A stretch of DNA of 35,368 bases, taken from positions 1 through 35,368 of IMG/VR virus record IMGVR_UViG_3300047554_000798. The stretch is one strand, 5' to 3'. This document shows, piece by piece, positions 1 through 7,564 of the stretch. Positions within the stretch are counted from its first letter, which is position 1; each line of letters begins with the position of its first letter. The notes under the pieces are model-generated. The model was not told the DNA's origin and ran no database searches. It worked only from the letters and a program-made list of their open reading frames with translations. The stretch is from a virus. The translations under genes and the position numbers were made by a program.

Positions 1-69
1 GCGTTGTGCGATGTAGACCGTTCCGTTCAAATGACTTTCCAGGACCGTAACTTTAAAATGTAGACTCAT
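1..69 (-). CDS. 5' fragment of the 73-aa operon gene (repeat copy)
   Basis: This is the duplicated start of the minus-strand gene at 35089-35310, cut by the window edge. The start codon is the complement of CAT at 67-69, preceded on the minus strand by an AAAGGAG ribosome site. It is not a second gene. Once the 127-base overlap is collapsed it merges with the full copy. Confidence 0.9.
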   Translation of the reverse strand, partial: MSLHFKVTVLESHLNGTVYIAQR

Positions 70-90
70 TGTATATTCTCCTTTAGTAGA

Positions 91-127
91 GGACCGAGCC
101 GGGTTGACCCGGTCCCTATTTTTTATT
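91..127 (+). terminator. GC-rich hairpin plus T-run between ardC and the 73-aa gene
   Basis: GGACC at 91-95 can pair with GGTCC at 111-115, with a CCGGGT/ACCCGG element inside. On the plus strand a T-rich run follows, so it would work as a plus-strand terminator. On the minus strand, the coding direction here, no T-run follows and the hairpin sits between the ardC stop and the next ribosome site. It could therefore be an mRNA processing or stability element. A similar hairpin lies at 35051-35073. Confidence 0.55.
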
Positions 128-962
128 CTTCGCCTAAGAAATGTTTAACCGCTTTTTCGGCTTGGGAACTTGCAGAGATTAAAAGTTTGTTATCGTTCTT
201 TAGAGCGGACAACCAACCTTCGATATAAGAAGCCGAATTTTGAATAGTGTAGTCAAGGATATTAGCCATTCCACAAAGCATTGATGCCCCAAGTTCGGCA
301 ACCAGTTCTTCCTTGCTGTATGTAGCAGAACCGAAGGAAGCAAGTTTTGTGATGCCGTCACGATTCAAGCGAGATGCATGACCCGTGCTGTGAATAAGTT
401 CATGGAAGAGAACCGAGTAGTAACCTTCGCTTGTATTGAATTGTGTTTTTTTCGGCATTGTCACCGAATCAAGTGATGGTTGGTAGTATGCGTGTTCTTG
501 TTGTACGTGTCTTACTTTTGGACCGTTTGTATATTTGCTTAGAAGTAGTTCAGCAAGTTCGTTGCTATTCACTTCTTCTGTTTTTTCTGGTTGGCGTTTT
601 GGTTCGATGCCTTCGCATTGTGTCGCTACATTGAAAACGTTGTAGTATTTAAGAAGCGGAATTGTTTTGATAACCGTTTGATTTTTTTCGTCTTTCTCTT
701 CGACTTTCAACATTTGCCAGTAGACCACGATTTGTGACTTTTCACCTTTTTTAACTTTGCCCCCTGCGTCAGTCACTTGTTTAAATGTGGCATATTCGCC
801 AGTTTCTAGCAACCATAAGTTGATGCCACGGTAAGGCTTTTGTGTTACCCAGTTAACTGGTGTTGTGTTAGCCGACCAAGGACGTGCCCAAGGGATAGTA
901 CCTGCTTTCAATGTATCCATGATGCGGTTTGTTACGATTTCATATACGTTTACTTTTGACAT
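123..962 (-). CDS. ardC: ArdC-type antirestriction protein (ssDNA-binding N-terminus plus zincin metallopeptidase)
   Basis: Predicted 279 aa from the ATG at 962, which has an AAGGGGG ribosome site. The longer reading upstream has no such site and overlaps the preceding gene. The N-terminal half has the pattern of ArdC-like ssDNA-binding domains: an opening helix with NVYEIVTNRI, then a tryptophan-rich IPWARPW, and NVFNVAT near the domain end. The C-terminal half has a zincin motif HELIHSTGH followed by EELVAELGA, which supplies the third glutamate ligand. In known members ArdC protects incoming DNA from host restriction, and the peptidase part may cut host proteins. It is the third gene of a minus-strand operon starting at 1414. 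Family call firm; role in this phage inferred. Confidence 0.88.
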   Translation of the reverse strand: MSKVNVYEIVTNRIMDTLKAGTIPWARPWSANTTPVNWVTQKPYRGINLWLLETGEYATFKQVTDAGGKVKKGEKSQIVVYWQMLKVEEKDEKNQTVIKTIPLLKYYNVFNVATQCEGIEPKRQPEKTEEVNSNELAELLLSKYTNGPKVRHVQQEHAYYQPSLDSVTMPKKTQFNTSEGYYSVLFHELIHSTGHASRLNRDGITKLASFGSATYSKEELVAELGASMLCGMANILDYTIQNSASYIEGWLSALKNDNKLLISASSQAEKAVKHFLGEE

Positions 963-975
963 TTTAATTTCCCCC

Positions 976-1188
976 TTAATTTTGAGAAGCAAGAAATTCA
1001 ACCGCTTCACTTCTTGTCCAGAATTCAATTGTTTTTCCGTTTTTGATAACTTCCCAAACCGTGTTGTTTCTTGCAAATCTTTTGAATGTTTTGTAAACAC
1101 CACCAACAAATTCCCCATCTTTGTAAACTTCATAAGCACTTGTGATATAACCATCAATTTTTTTTAATTTAACCTTTGAGTTAGCCAT
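976..1188 (-). CDS. Small hypothetical protein in the ArdC operon (70 aa)
   Basis: Family not recognised. The ATG at 1188 has a GAGAGGAG ribosome site, while a longer reading to 1254 would overlap the preceding gene. The protein is basic at its start (KVKLKKIDGY) and rich in aromatic and beta-forming residues (AYEVYKDGEFVGGVYKTF, WEVIKNGKTIEFW), suggesting a small all-beta or alpha/beta domain with a repeated turn. No membrane segment or cysteine cluster is visible. It ends 13 bases before the ardC start, so the two are surely co-transcribed. An anti-defence role is possible by association only. Confidence 0.75.
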   Translation of the reverse strand: MANSKVKLKKIDGYITSAYEVYKDGEFVGGVYKTFKRFARNNTVWEVIKNGKTIEFWTRSEAVEFLASQN

Positions 1189-1189
1189 G

Positions 1190-1414
1190 TTAGTTTTGCT
1201 CCTCTCCGATGTAGTGAAGTTCGTATTGCTTTGTGCTCCAGTTGAAGAATGCAATGTAGCCGATGATGAAAAGTGTTGATTTTGATTCTTTTAATCTTTC
1301 TTCAAAGTTTCTTTTCATTTGCGTGTCGTTTGCTTGTTGTGCTAGTTTGCGAAGTTCCAATAGTTCGTTGATGTTCGTAGTTAGCGCTTGAAGTTGTCTG
1401 TTAGTAAGTTTCAT
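1190..1414 (-). CDS. First gene of the ArdC operon, small helical protein (74 aa)
   Basis: Family not recognised. The ATG at 1414 has a textbook GGAGGT ribosome site seven bases upstream. The first two thirds is charged and helical (LTTNINELLELRKLAQQ, KRNFEERLKESK) and likely to form a coiled coil. The C-terminus is hydrophobic and aromatic (LFIIGYIAFFNW), possibly a buried strand or a short membrane-facing segment. It is the promoter-proximal gene, directly behind the sigma-A-like promoter at 1454-1482. Its stop is two bases from the next start, so translation of the two is probably coupled. Confidence 0.75.
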   Translation of the reverse strand: MKLTNRQLQALTTNINELLELRKLAQQANDTQMKRNFEERLKESKSTLFIIGYIAFFNWSTKQYELHYIGEEQN

Positions 1415-1423
1415 TTGTATGAC

Positions 1424-1474
1424 CTCCGAAAAAGTAGTTGTTTTATTAACCTTAGTATATCAACTCCGAAAAAG
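1424..1474 (-). repeat. 11-bp direct repeats flanking the -10 of the ArdC-operon promoter
   Basis: CTCCGAAAAAG occurs at 1424-1434 and 1464-1474 on the plus strand, 40 bases apart. One copy lies between the -35 and -10 hexamers; the other covers the ribosome site of the first gene. Repeats so placed suggest a repressor operator or coincidental purine-rich leaders. The operon's own helix-turn-helix protein (34467-34673) is a candidate binder, which is inference. Confidence 0.45.
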
Positions 1475-1482
1475 GAGGTCAA
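1454..1482 (-). promoter_or_regulatory. Sigma-A-like promoter for the ArdC operon
   Basis: On the minus strand TTGACC (complement of 1477-1482) is followed by 17 bases and then TATACT (complement of 1454-1459). This is near-consensus and lies about 40 bases upstream of the first gene. It is the strongest promoter I can read in the window, consistent with early, independent expression of the operon. Confidence 0.75.
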
Positions 1483-1537
1483 GGGGTTTTGTGAAAATAA
1501 TTTAAAGAAATTTAAACTTTTTTTTGCGTTCACAAAT

Positions 1538-1553
1538 CGTGCACTATTGCACG
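1538..1553. promoter_or_regulatory. Perfect 16-bp palindrome, candidate late operator
   Basis: CGTGCA CTAT TGCACG is a perfect inverted repeat with 6-bp arms. Its right arm overlaps the -35 of the putative late promoter (1547-1576). Such a site could bind the ArpU/RinA-like activator encoded at 33041-33481 or a repressor. The binder is inferred. Confidence 0.5.
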
Positions 1554-1576
1554 TTAAATGGATGATAAAGTATATA
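1547..1576 (+). promoter_or_regulatory. Putative late (packaging/structural) promoter
   Basis: TTGCAC at 1547-1552, an 18-base spacer and TATATA at 1571-1576 form a modest sigma-A-like promoter reading toward the terminase genes. The less than ideal hexamers fit an activator-dependent late promoter. Confidence 0.45.
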
Positions 1577-1595
1577 GTGAGAAGATATATTCGAA

Positions 1596-1626
1596 GGGCA
1601 TCCGCTAAGCGTGGGTGTCTTTTTTT
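1596..1626 (+). terminator. Leader terminator-like hairpin upstream of the terminase operon
   Basis: GGCATCC (1597-1603) can pair with GGGTGTC (1613-1619), allowing two G-T wobbles, and seven Ts follow (1620-1626). It lies just downstream of the putative late promoter and ahead of the first late gene. This resembles the lambda pR'-tR' layout, where late expression needs antitermination. The hairpin is weak because of the wobbles. Confidence 0.45.
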
Positions 1627-1705
1627 CATGGGCATAAAGGGAAAAACGCTACCATTTAGAAAAAAGCAGGGTGGGGGCTTGTAGCGATAATAAGAAGCCA
1701 GAAGG

Positions 1706-1891
1706 ATGGATAAGGAAATGATTCACTTTATACCTAAAGTAGTAGCAGAGAGGAATATAGAGGAAGCATTGTCCTATATGATGGCACTGGCAAAGATGGA
1801 CCTAATAGACGGAGAGGGACAAATTACCTTTAAGTTTATAGAAGATTATGAAATCGAAGCAGGTGAAAGATATGTCAGACTTAACGGCTAA
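1706..1891 (+). CDS. Small hypothetical protein ahead of terminase (61 aa)
   Basis: Family not recognised. The ATG at 1706 directly abuts an AGAAGG sequence, so the in-frame ATG at 1718 (starting MIHFIPKVV, 57 aa) may be the true start with better spacing. The protein is acidic and helical (NIEEALSYMMALAKMDLID), then KFIEDYEIEAGERY. It overlaps the terminase small subunit start by 20 bases, so it belongs to the packaging operon and is probably translationally coupled to it. No catalytic motif is seen. Confidence 0.55.
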   Translation: MDKEMIHFIPKVVAERNIEEALSYMMALAKMDLIDGEGQITFKFIEDYEIEAGERYVRLNG

Positions 1892-2258
1892 ACAGAAAGC
1901 CTTTTGCGATGAATATTGTATAGACCGCAACGGGAAACAGTCCGCTATTCGGGTAGGATACAGCGAGAAGACAGCCGAACAACAAGCGAGTAGATTGTTA
2001 AGCAATGTGAAGGTTCAAGCGTATATCAATAAGCGCTTAGAATCGCTATCAGAGCGCACAGGATTGACCGCAGAATGGGTTTTAAATGAACTTAAAGGGA
2101 ATCATACTACCGCTAAGGAACTGGGCGAATTACACGCATCTAACAAGGCGTTAGAATTGCTTGGGAAGCATCTTCAATTGTTCACGGATAAGGTGAACGT
2201 TCAAGGTTCGGTCAATGTGGCTGTAACAATTATTGATGATGTGGTAGATGATGAATAA
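1872..2258 (+). CDS. terS: Terminase small subunit
   Basis: The small subunit recognises the packaging site in phage DNA and regulates the large subunit at the portal. 128 aa from the ATG at 1872 (AGGTGA ribosome site); the start MSDLTAKQKAFCDEY is the canonical opening of Terminase_2/XtmA-type small subunits. The N-terminal helix-turn-helix reads KQSAIRVGYSEKTAEQQASRLL, with VQAYINKRL after it; the C-terminal half ends in a beta-strand portal/large-subunit-binding tail (VNVAVTIIDDVVDDE). The longer reading from 1848 is less likely. It overlaps the large subunit gene by 11 bases. Confidence 0.9.
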   Translation: MSDLTAKQKAFCDEYCIDRNGKQSAIRVGYSEKTAEQQASRLLSNVKVQAYINKRLESLSERTGLTAEWVLNELKGNHTTAKELGELHASNKALELLGKHLQLFTDKVNVQGSVNVAVTIIDDVVDDE

Positions 2259-3612
2259 ACACATTAGTGAAGTGTTGTTACCATCTTTTAAGTCATTCTG
2301 GTTAGCGTCTAAAAACGATGACATATTGCGCATCGTGTGTAAGGGCGGACGTGGAAGCGGGAAATCGTATCATATTGCGCTTAGATTGATATTAGATGCG
2401 ATGAAGTACCCTATATCGATTTTATGTGTACGTAAGGTAGAACGAACGCTAGAGGGGTCTGTATTCGAACAATTGCGGGATGCTATCGAAGTTTTGGGCG
2501 TTAGTGCACATTGGAAGGTTTCCAAGTCCCCACTCAAGTTGACGTATACCCCAAGGGGTAACAGCATCATATTCCGTGGCGCAGATGACCCGGCAAAGAT
2601 TAAATCGATAAAAATGAGTCGCTTTCCAATTGCCCGTTTATGGGTGGAGGAGATAGCAGAGTTTAAGAGCGAAGACGAAGTAAGAACAATCGTCAATTCT
2701 ATCGTGCGTGATGAACTCAAGAAGGGTATCACCTACAAACTATTCTACTCTTACAACCCACCTAAACGTAGGAATCACTGGGTTAATAAGTTGTATGATA
2801 CACGCTTAGGACAGCCTAACACGTTCATTCATCATTCAACCTATATAAACAATACCTATATATCCCAAGCGTCCAGGGACGAAGCAGAGAGCCTTAGAGA
2901 ACGTAACGAAGCATTATATCGTTGGGAATACTTAGGCGAACCCATAGGGAATGGGATAGTGCCATTTAACAACCTCACATTCCGAGATATAACAGATGAA
3001 GAGGTAGAACAATTCGATAACTTACGAGCAGGGGTTGACTGGGGATATTCAGTTGACCCTTTTTCATACGTGTTATGGCATTACGACAAGACACGAAGAA
3101 CCATTTACGCCATAGCCGAAGCATATGGGGTGAAAATGAGTAACCGAGAAGCATTTGAACAAATACAAGCCATTGGACACGCAGACGTCAGAATCATTGC
3201 AGACAGCGCAGAACCGAAGTCAATCGATGAAATGCGTATGTTAGGGCTAAAGATTATGGGAGCCATTAAAGGCAAAGGGTCCATCGAGTATGGTGAAAAG
3301 TGGTTAGATGATTTGGATGAAATCGTGATTGACCCAAGACGTACACCAAACATAGCCAGAGAGTTCGAAGAAATCGATTACAAGGTGGATATGCAAGGGA
3401 ATACCATCGCTAAACTAGAGGAAAAGAACAACCATACAATCGATTCAACACGATACGCATTATCGCAAGATATGCGGTTAAGTGTTACACCGAAACCGGT
3501 TGAACTTGAAGACGAAGACGGTAACCCAACAAAGGAAAAGTTATATCGAAATAACGTGCAATCTATTGTTGGAAGCGGGATTGATAGAAACTTCTTTAAA
3601 GGTGGGATATAA
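2248..3612 (+). CDS. terL: Terminase large subunit, PBSX/Terminase_3 type
   Basis: ATPase and nuclease that pumps DNA into the prohead and cuts the concatemer. 454 aa. Walker A is GGRGSGKS (residues 33-40), Walker B is in ARLWVEEIAEF, and the coupling region reads YSYNPPKRRNHWV. The RNase-H-like nuclease half has acidic residues in GVDWGYSVDPFS, IIADSAEPKS and HTIDSTRYAL. The length is usual for the family. Related PBSX/SPP1-type enzymes commonly use headful packaging, which fits the absence of an obvious cos site, but the packaging mode cannot be read from the gene. The start overlaps terS. Confidence 0.95.
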   Translation: MMNKHISEVLLPSFKSFWLASKNDDILRIVCKGGRGSGKSYHIALRLILDAMKYPISILCVRKVERTLEGSVFEQLRDAIEVLGVSAHWKVSKSPLKLTYTPRGNSIIFRGADDPAKIKSIKMSRFPIARLWVEEIAEFKSEDEVRTIVNSIVRDELKKGITYKLFYSYNPPKRRNHWVNKLYDTRLGQPNTFIHHSTYINNTYISQASRDEAESLRERNEALYRWEYLGEPIGNGIVPFNNLTFRDITDEEVEQFDNLRAGVDWGYSVDPFSYVLWHYDKTRRTIYAIAEAYGVKMSNREAFEQIQAIGHADVRIIADSAEPKSIDEMRMLGLKIMGAIKGKGSIEYGEKWLDDLDEIVIDPRRTPNIAREFEEIDYKVDMQGNTIAKLEEKNNHTIDSTRYALSQDMRLSVTPKPVELEDEDGNPTKEKLYRNNVQSIVGSGIDRNFFKGGI

Positions 3613-3831
3613 ATGCAATTCTTCATTGGGATTATGACAGGTTTATTTGTGGCGGTCATTGTAGCCGTTGCCTATGTAGCAGGGTTACATGACAGGAAGG
3701 TTAAGCCGACACTTCCACAAGTGGATAACGCATCAGAACTAGAGAAGCGAAGAACCGAACAATTACGCAAAGACTTTAATAGCATCATGAACTATAACGC
3801 AGAACAAGCACTAGCACAGCGTGTAGAATAG
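3613..3831 (+). CDS. Small N-terminally membrane-anchored protein between terminase and portal (72 aa)
   Basis: Family not named. Residues 3-24 (FFIGIMTGLFVAVIVAVAYV) are a clear transmembrane helix. The rest is a charged helix containing EKRRTEQLRKDFNSIMNY. Its ATG follows the terL stop with no gap, and GGTGGG upstream serves as ribosome site. Small proteins with a membrane helix plus an EQxRKDF-like helix occur between terminase and portal in several Bacillota phages; their role is unknown. Confidence 0.75.
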   Translation: MQFFIGIMTGLFVAVIVAVAYVAGLHDRKVKPTLPQVDNASELEKRRTEQLRKDFNSIMNYNAEQALAQRVE

Positions 3832-3840
3832 GGGTGAAAA

Positions 3841-5631
3841 ATGAGAAGCAACGATAATACGACTAAAGATTGGAACCTATACCTAAGAGGTAGACAGTAT
3901 AACCAACGTTTAAAGCCAAGTTACTACGAAACGGTTAACGCAAACTTAGATTTCTTTTCCGGTAACCAATGGCGAAATAGTGAGTCTACAACGCTTGAGA
4001 AGCCCGTATTTAACATTATTAAGCGAATCCTTACCTTCTTTGTTGCAACGCTAACATCGGCAAATGTAGCGGTTAAATTTGAACCGTTAGCCTATACCGA
4101 CAATGCAGGTGACAAACATAGTGAGGGCGCAGAGATTGCCAATGGTGAAATTGCAAACTTACTAGAAAAAATGAAGTTCTCAAACAAACTTAGGGATGCT
4201 TACTTCCAAGCCGGACAGACGGGGGATGTAGCATTCCATTTTTATTTCGACCCAACAAAGAAGCCATACCGTGGAAGTATGGGAATGGATATCCAAGGCG
4301 AAATATCACTTGAGTTAGTGTCTGGAACAAATGTATTTTTCGGAAATGCAAACAACCCAGAAGTGGACCTACAACCTTATATCATCATTAGTGGTAGAGA
4401 TATGGTTGAAAACCTTAAAGCAGAAGCAGAGCAATACAAGGAATATAACAGCGATGAAATCAATTCCGACTATGACTTTATGTATGAAGCGGGAGATGCA
4501 TCGCAAATCGAAGTGAATGCCGATGAATTTGGCAAAGCCTTGTATATCATCAAGTACCACAAGGACAAGAAGACAGGCACAATCAAAGTTAGTAAGTGTG
4601 TGCAAAACACCTACATTTATAAGGATGTAGATACAGGGTTAAGTTACTACCCGATTGCATGGTTACCGTGGGAGAAACAACGTAACCAGTATCATGGACG
4701 TGCACTTGTAACAGGCATCATTCCAAACCAAATTTTCATCAACAAAATGTTTGCAATGTCCATGTTTAACATGATGCATACCGCATTCCCGAAGGCTGTA
4801 TATAATGCCGATGTCATTACAAGTTGGAACAATGAAATCGGACAAGCCATTCCAGTACATGGGTTTGACCCTTCAATGAACTTAGGTAACATCGCAACTT
4901 ACCTGGAAGCGGGTAACATGTCCAGTCAAATCACAGGTTTGATTGATATGGCTATGGCATACACAAAGGAAACATTGGGTATCAGCGATGCTTCGATGGG
5001 TAACGTTAACCCAACCAATACTTCCGCAATCATTGCTGTTCAGAAATCGACTTCGATTCCACTTGAGAACATCAAGCACAACGGCTATGAAGCGGTTGAA
5101 GATATCGGCAAAATTCTTCTCGATATGATTGGGACCTACTACGGTACACGTCCAATTATTAAAGATGTAGAAGAACAAGACCCGATGACAAACGAAGCCA
5201 TTAAGAAGAAAGAAGTAACGATGTATGACTTTAGCCAGTTGAAAGATTTATGGCTATCTACTTCGGTAGACGTTGGCGAATCTTCCTACTGGTCCGAGTT
5301 AGCAAGTGTTCAAACTTTAGATAACTTACTTAAGAACAAATACATTGATGTGGTCCAATACCTGGAGCGTATGCCAGACGGGTACATTGACGAGAAGACA
5401 GAACTCATTAATGAAATCAAAGACCGCATGAAAGCCGAACAAGATGCAATGAATGCACAACAACAAGCACAAAGCCCAACACAGCCTACACCATCAACAC
5501 AACCTCAAGTTGATTATGAGGAGATGGCACAATTCTTTGAGTCTTTACCGCAAGAGGTACAGGACCAGTTAAAAGAGTTGCCACCAGACCAGATGGAACA
5601 AGCCGTAAATGAATTGATGCAACAACAATAA
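3841..5631 (+). CDS. Portal protein (P22-like fold suspected)
   Basis: Dodecameric ring at one capsid vertex through which DNA enters and leaves. 596 aa from the ATG at 3841 (AGGGGTG site). Supporting features: position between terminase and scaffold, length, an N-terminal DFFSGNQW followed by KPVFNIIKRILTFFVATL, a central beta segment (NVFFGNANNPEVDLQPYIII) and a C-terminal helical, glutamine-rich tail (EMAQFFESLPQEVQDQLKEL) like the barrel helices of P22-type portals. The first third shows the NxxxP pattern of P22_portal-like proteins. The call as portal is firm; assignment to the P22-like subfamily is tentative. Adjacent scaffold and capsid genes support it. Confidence 0.85.
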   Translation: MRSNDNTTKDWNLYLRGRQYNQRLKPSYYETVNANLDFFSGNQWRNSESTTLEKPVFNIIKRILTFFVATLTSANVAVKFEPLAYTDNAGDKHSEGAEIANGEIANLLEKMKFSNKLRDAYFQAGQTGDVAFHFYFDPTKKPYRGSMGMDIQGEISLELVSGTNVFFGNANNPEVDLQPYIIISGRDMVENLKAEAEQYKEYNSDEINSDYDFMYEAGDASQIEVNADEFGKALYIIKYHKDKKTGTIKVSKCVQNTYIYKDVDTGLSYYPIAWLPWEKQRNQYHGRALVTGIIPNQIFINKMFAMSMFNMMHTAFPKAVYNADVITSWNNEIGQAIPVHGFDPSMNLGNIATYLEAGNMSSQITGLIDMAMAYTKETLGISDASMGNVNPTNTSAIIAVQKSTSIPLENIKHNGYEAVEDIGKILLDMIGTYYGTRPIIKDVEEQDPMTNEAIKKKEVTMYDFSQLKDLWLSTSVDVGESSYWSELASVQTLDNLLKNKYIDVVQYLERMPDGYIDEKTELINEIKDRMKAEQDAMNAQQQAQSPTQPTPSTQPQVDYEEMAQFFESLPQEVQDQLKELPPDQMEQAVNELMQQQ

Positions 5632-5643
5632 CCAGTTGACTAG

Positions 5644-5676
5644 ACCCTATTTCCTTACGAGGAGATGGGGTTTTTT
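5644..5676 (+). terminator. Rho-independent terminator after portal
   Basis: ACCCTATTTCCT (5644-5655) pairs with AGGAGATGGGGT (5660-5671) over 12 bp with two G-T wobbles, loop TACG, followed by six Ts. It sits 12 bases after the portal stop and before the scaffold gene. Partial readthrough would keep capsid genes in the same late unit and could set portal:capsid stoichiometry. Confidence 0.8.
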
Positions 5677-5716
5677 CATATAAAAATTTTGGTCACCATG
5701 CCAAAGGAGCGATTTT

Positions 5717-6478
5717 ATGAACGAGTTAGATGATGTGATTCTACCCGATGATTTCGACACACCAGTTGAAACAACCGAAGAATCCGACAATTCCATTGAT
5801 TTAGACACAGACACTACGGAGTCCACCAACGAAGTAGAAAATGTCGAACTCACGGAATCCGTGCAAGAAACCCCGCAATCTTTACGTGTGAAATACAACC
5901 ACGAAGAACGTGACATTTCACTGGATGAAGCAAGGGAACTTGCACAAAAGGGCTTGAACTACGAAAAGGCGGTTGAACGTGCAAGACAAGAAGCACGTGA
6001 CGCTTATATCGCAGAACAAGGGTACACATGGAACGGAAAGCAGATTGCAACCGAATCCGAATACCAACAAGCCTTGCGTGAACAAGAGTTGATTCAAACG
6101 TATCAGAACCAGGACCTACCAGAGGAAGTTATCCAAAAGTTGTTACAGGTTGATGCGCTTGAGAATCGATTCAATGAACAGCAAATGGAAGCAGAACGTC
6201 AAGCCAGTGAACGCAAACAGTTCGAGGATTTCGTTCAAGCATTCCCAGAAGTGGACCCAACCACGATTCCAAAAGAAGTGTGGGACAAAGTCGGTGAAGG
6301 TGTGCCTTTGAAGTACGCCTACATGGAGCGGGAAGTATCGCAATTGCGAACTCTTGCAAAAGTGCAAACACAAAACAAATTAAACAAACAAAAACCAATT
6401 CCGAGTGTTACCTCATTCGGAGAGAACGAACCCGAGAAGAGCAAAGACGCTTTCCTTGAGGGGTTCGATTCATACTAA
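5717..6478 (+). CDS. Scaffold protein
   Basis: Internal scaffold that guides capsid assembly and leaves before or during packaging. 253 aa from the ATG at 5717, with an AAAGGAG site. The N-terminus is strongly acidic and low-complexity (ELDDVILPDDFDTPVETTEE, repeated D/E/T), the middle is a long charged coiled coil (EKAVERARQEARDAYIAEQ through EAERQASERKQFEDF), and the C-terminus is basic with short helices (KVQTQNKLNKQKPIP). This acidic-coiled-coil-basic plan and its place just before the capsid gene match known scaffolds. No protease signature is visible. Confidence 0.82.
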   Translation: MNELDDVILPDDFDTPVETTEESDNSIDLDTDTTESTNEVENVELTESVQETPQSLRVKYNHEERDISLDEARELAQKGLNYEKAVERARQEARDAYIAEQGYTWNGKQIATESEYQQALREQELIQTYQNQDLPEEVIQKLLQVDALENRFNEQQMEAERQASERKQFEDFVQAFPEVDPTTIPKEVWDKVGEGVPLKYAYMEREVSQLRTLAKVQTQNKLNKQKPIPSVTSFGENEPEKSKDAFLEGFDSY

Positions 6479-6502
6479 ACCCACAAATAGGAGTGATTTA
6501 TA

Positions 6503-7330
6503 ATGGCAATTAATTTAGCGACTAAGTATTCGAACAAGGTAGACGAGCGTTTTAAACTTCAATCTTTAACAGAAATCGGTGTAAACCGTGACTATGACTG
6601 GACAGGCGTAAAAACGGTATCCGTTTATTCCATCCCAACAGTTCCGTTGGTAGATTACACACGTACAGGTTTGAACCGTTACGGTACAGCAACAGAATTG
6701 CAAGACGTGAAACAAGATTTGACTCTTGCAAACGACAAAGCATTTAACTTCACAATTGATAAAGGTAACTACGAAGAGCAAAACATGATTAAAGAAGCAG
6801 GTAAAGCACTTGCTCGTGAAATCGATGAAGTTGTAACACCTACAATTGACATCTACCGCCTTGCTGTAATGTCCGCTAGTGCCGTTGCAAACGGTGGTTC
6901 TGTAACTGGTGCGGTATCCGCTACAAACGCTTATTCCAAGTTCTTGGCAGGTGCAGAGTACCTTTCCGACAACAAAGTACCATTGGCTAAACGTGTAGCA
7001 TTCGTATCCCCATCTTTCTACTCTTTCATTAAACAAGACTCTTCTTTCTTGAAAGCATCCGATATGGGTCAAGCAATGTTAAACAAAGGTGTAGTTGGTG
7101 AAATTGACGGTATCAAAATCGTTCAAGTTCCATCTTCCTACTTACCTGCTAACACAGCATTCATCATGGCGCATCCTTCCGCAGTAGTGTCCGCTTCCAA
7201 ATTGGAAGATTACAAGACTCATGACAACCCTCCTGGTATCAATGGTTGGTTGGTAGAAGGACGCATCATCTTCGATGCATTCGTATTGAACAGCAAAGTT
7301 AAAGGTGTATACACACACAAAACGGCTTAA
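6503..7330 (+). CDS. Major capsid protein
   Basis: Forms the icosahedral shell. 275 aa from the ATG at 6503 (AGGAGTG site). It follows the scaffold and precedes connector genes, as in most tailed phages. The sequence shows an N-arm (INLATKYSNKVDERFKLQ), an extended DYTRTGLNRYGTATEL region and a spine-helix-like segment (EEQNMIKEAGKALAREIDEV), consistent with an HK97-type fold of about 30 kDa. Codons are highly biased toward AAC/GGT/GCA, as expected of the most strongly expressed gene. There is no cleavage site I can identify. Confidence 0.85.
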   Translation: MAINLATKYSNKVDERFKLQSLTEIGVNRDYDWTGVKTVSVYSIPTVPLVDYTRTGLNRYGTATELQDVKQDLTLANDKAFNFTIDKGNYEEQNMIKEAGKALAREIDEVVTPTIDIYRLAVMSASAVANGGSVTGAVSATNAYSKFLAGAEYLSDNKVPLAKRVAFVSPSFYSFIKQDSSFLKASDMGQAMLNKGVVGEIDGIKIVQVPSSYLPANTAFIMAHPSAVVSASKLEDYKTHDNPPGINGWLVEGRIIFDAFVLNSKVKGVYTHKTA

Positions 7331-7347
7331 TTTAAGGAGTCTTTCTA

Positions 7348-7497
7348 ATGGTTGAAATTAAATTTAAAGCAGAAAACGGTGAAATCCTTATCGCACGTGA
7401 CGAAATCCAAGCACTTGCATTTAAAAATGTAGGTTTGGAAGAAGTTGTCGAAAAGGCTTCCACGAAGAAAACGAAAGTAGAAATTGCTTCCGAGTAA
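7348..7497 (+). CDS. Small hypothetical protein after capsid (49 aa)
   Basis: Family not recognised. 49 aa with an AAGGAG ribosome site at a normal distance. It reads as a short beta-hairpin domain (MVEIKFKAENGEILIARDEI) followed by a basic, lysine-rich tail (KASTKKTKVEIASE). The position between capsid and connector genes and the small size suggest a head decoration or completion protein, but this is inference from place only. A terminator hairpin follows within ten bases. Confidence 0.7.
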   Translation: MVEIKFKAENGEILIARDEIQALAFKNVGLEEVVEKASTKKTKVEIASE

Positions 7498-7506
7498 TAC
7501 ACACCA

Positions 7507-7540
7507 GGCGGATAGGGGTTTTCCTTATCCGTCTTTTTTT
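7507..7540 (+). terminator. Rho-independent terminator after the capsid unit
   Basis: GGCGGATAGGG (7507-7517) pairs with CCTTATCCGTC (7523-7533), allowing wobbles, followed by a run of Ts to 7540. It closes the scaffold-capsid unit, probably producing an abundant capsid mRNA with partial readthrough into the connector genes. Confidence 0.8.
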
Positions 7541-7564
7541 ATATCAATTAAGGTGGTGAGAAAA

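Larger units (their letters stand above)
1..127. repeat. Terminal direct repeat, left copy
   Basis: Bases 1-127 are identical to 35242-35368, both beginning GCGTTGTGCG and ending CTATTTTTTATT. An exact 127-base overlap equals a common largest assembler k-mer, so it most likely reflects a circular contig cut open rather than a biological terminal redundancy. The join lies inside a real minus-strand gene, which supports circularity. Confidence 0.95.

Noticed and set aside
1-127. True terminal redundancy of the virion DNA
   Set aside because: Its 127-base length matches an assembler k-mer and its edges fall inside a gene and a hairpin with no packaging-site features.
6566-7072. Long minus-strand frame inside the capsid gene (168 codons)
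   Set aside because: Cysteine-rich, improbable composition and no ribosome site; produced by strong codon bias in the capsid gene on the other strand.
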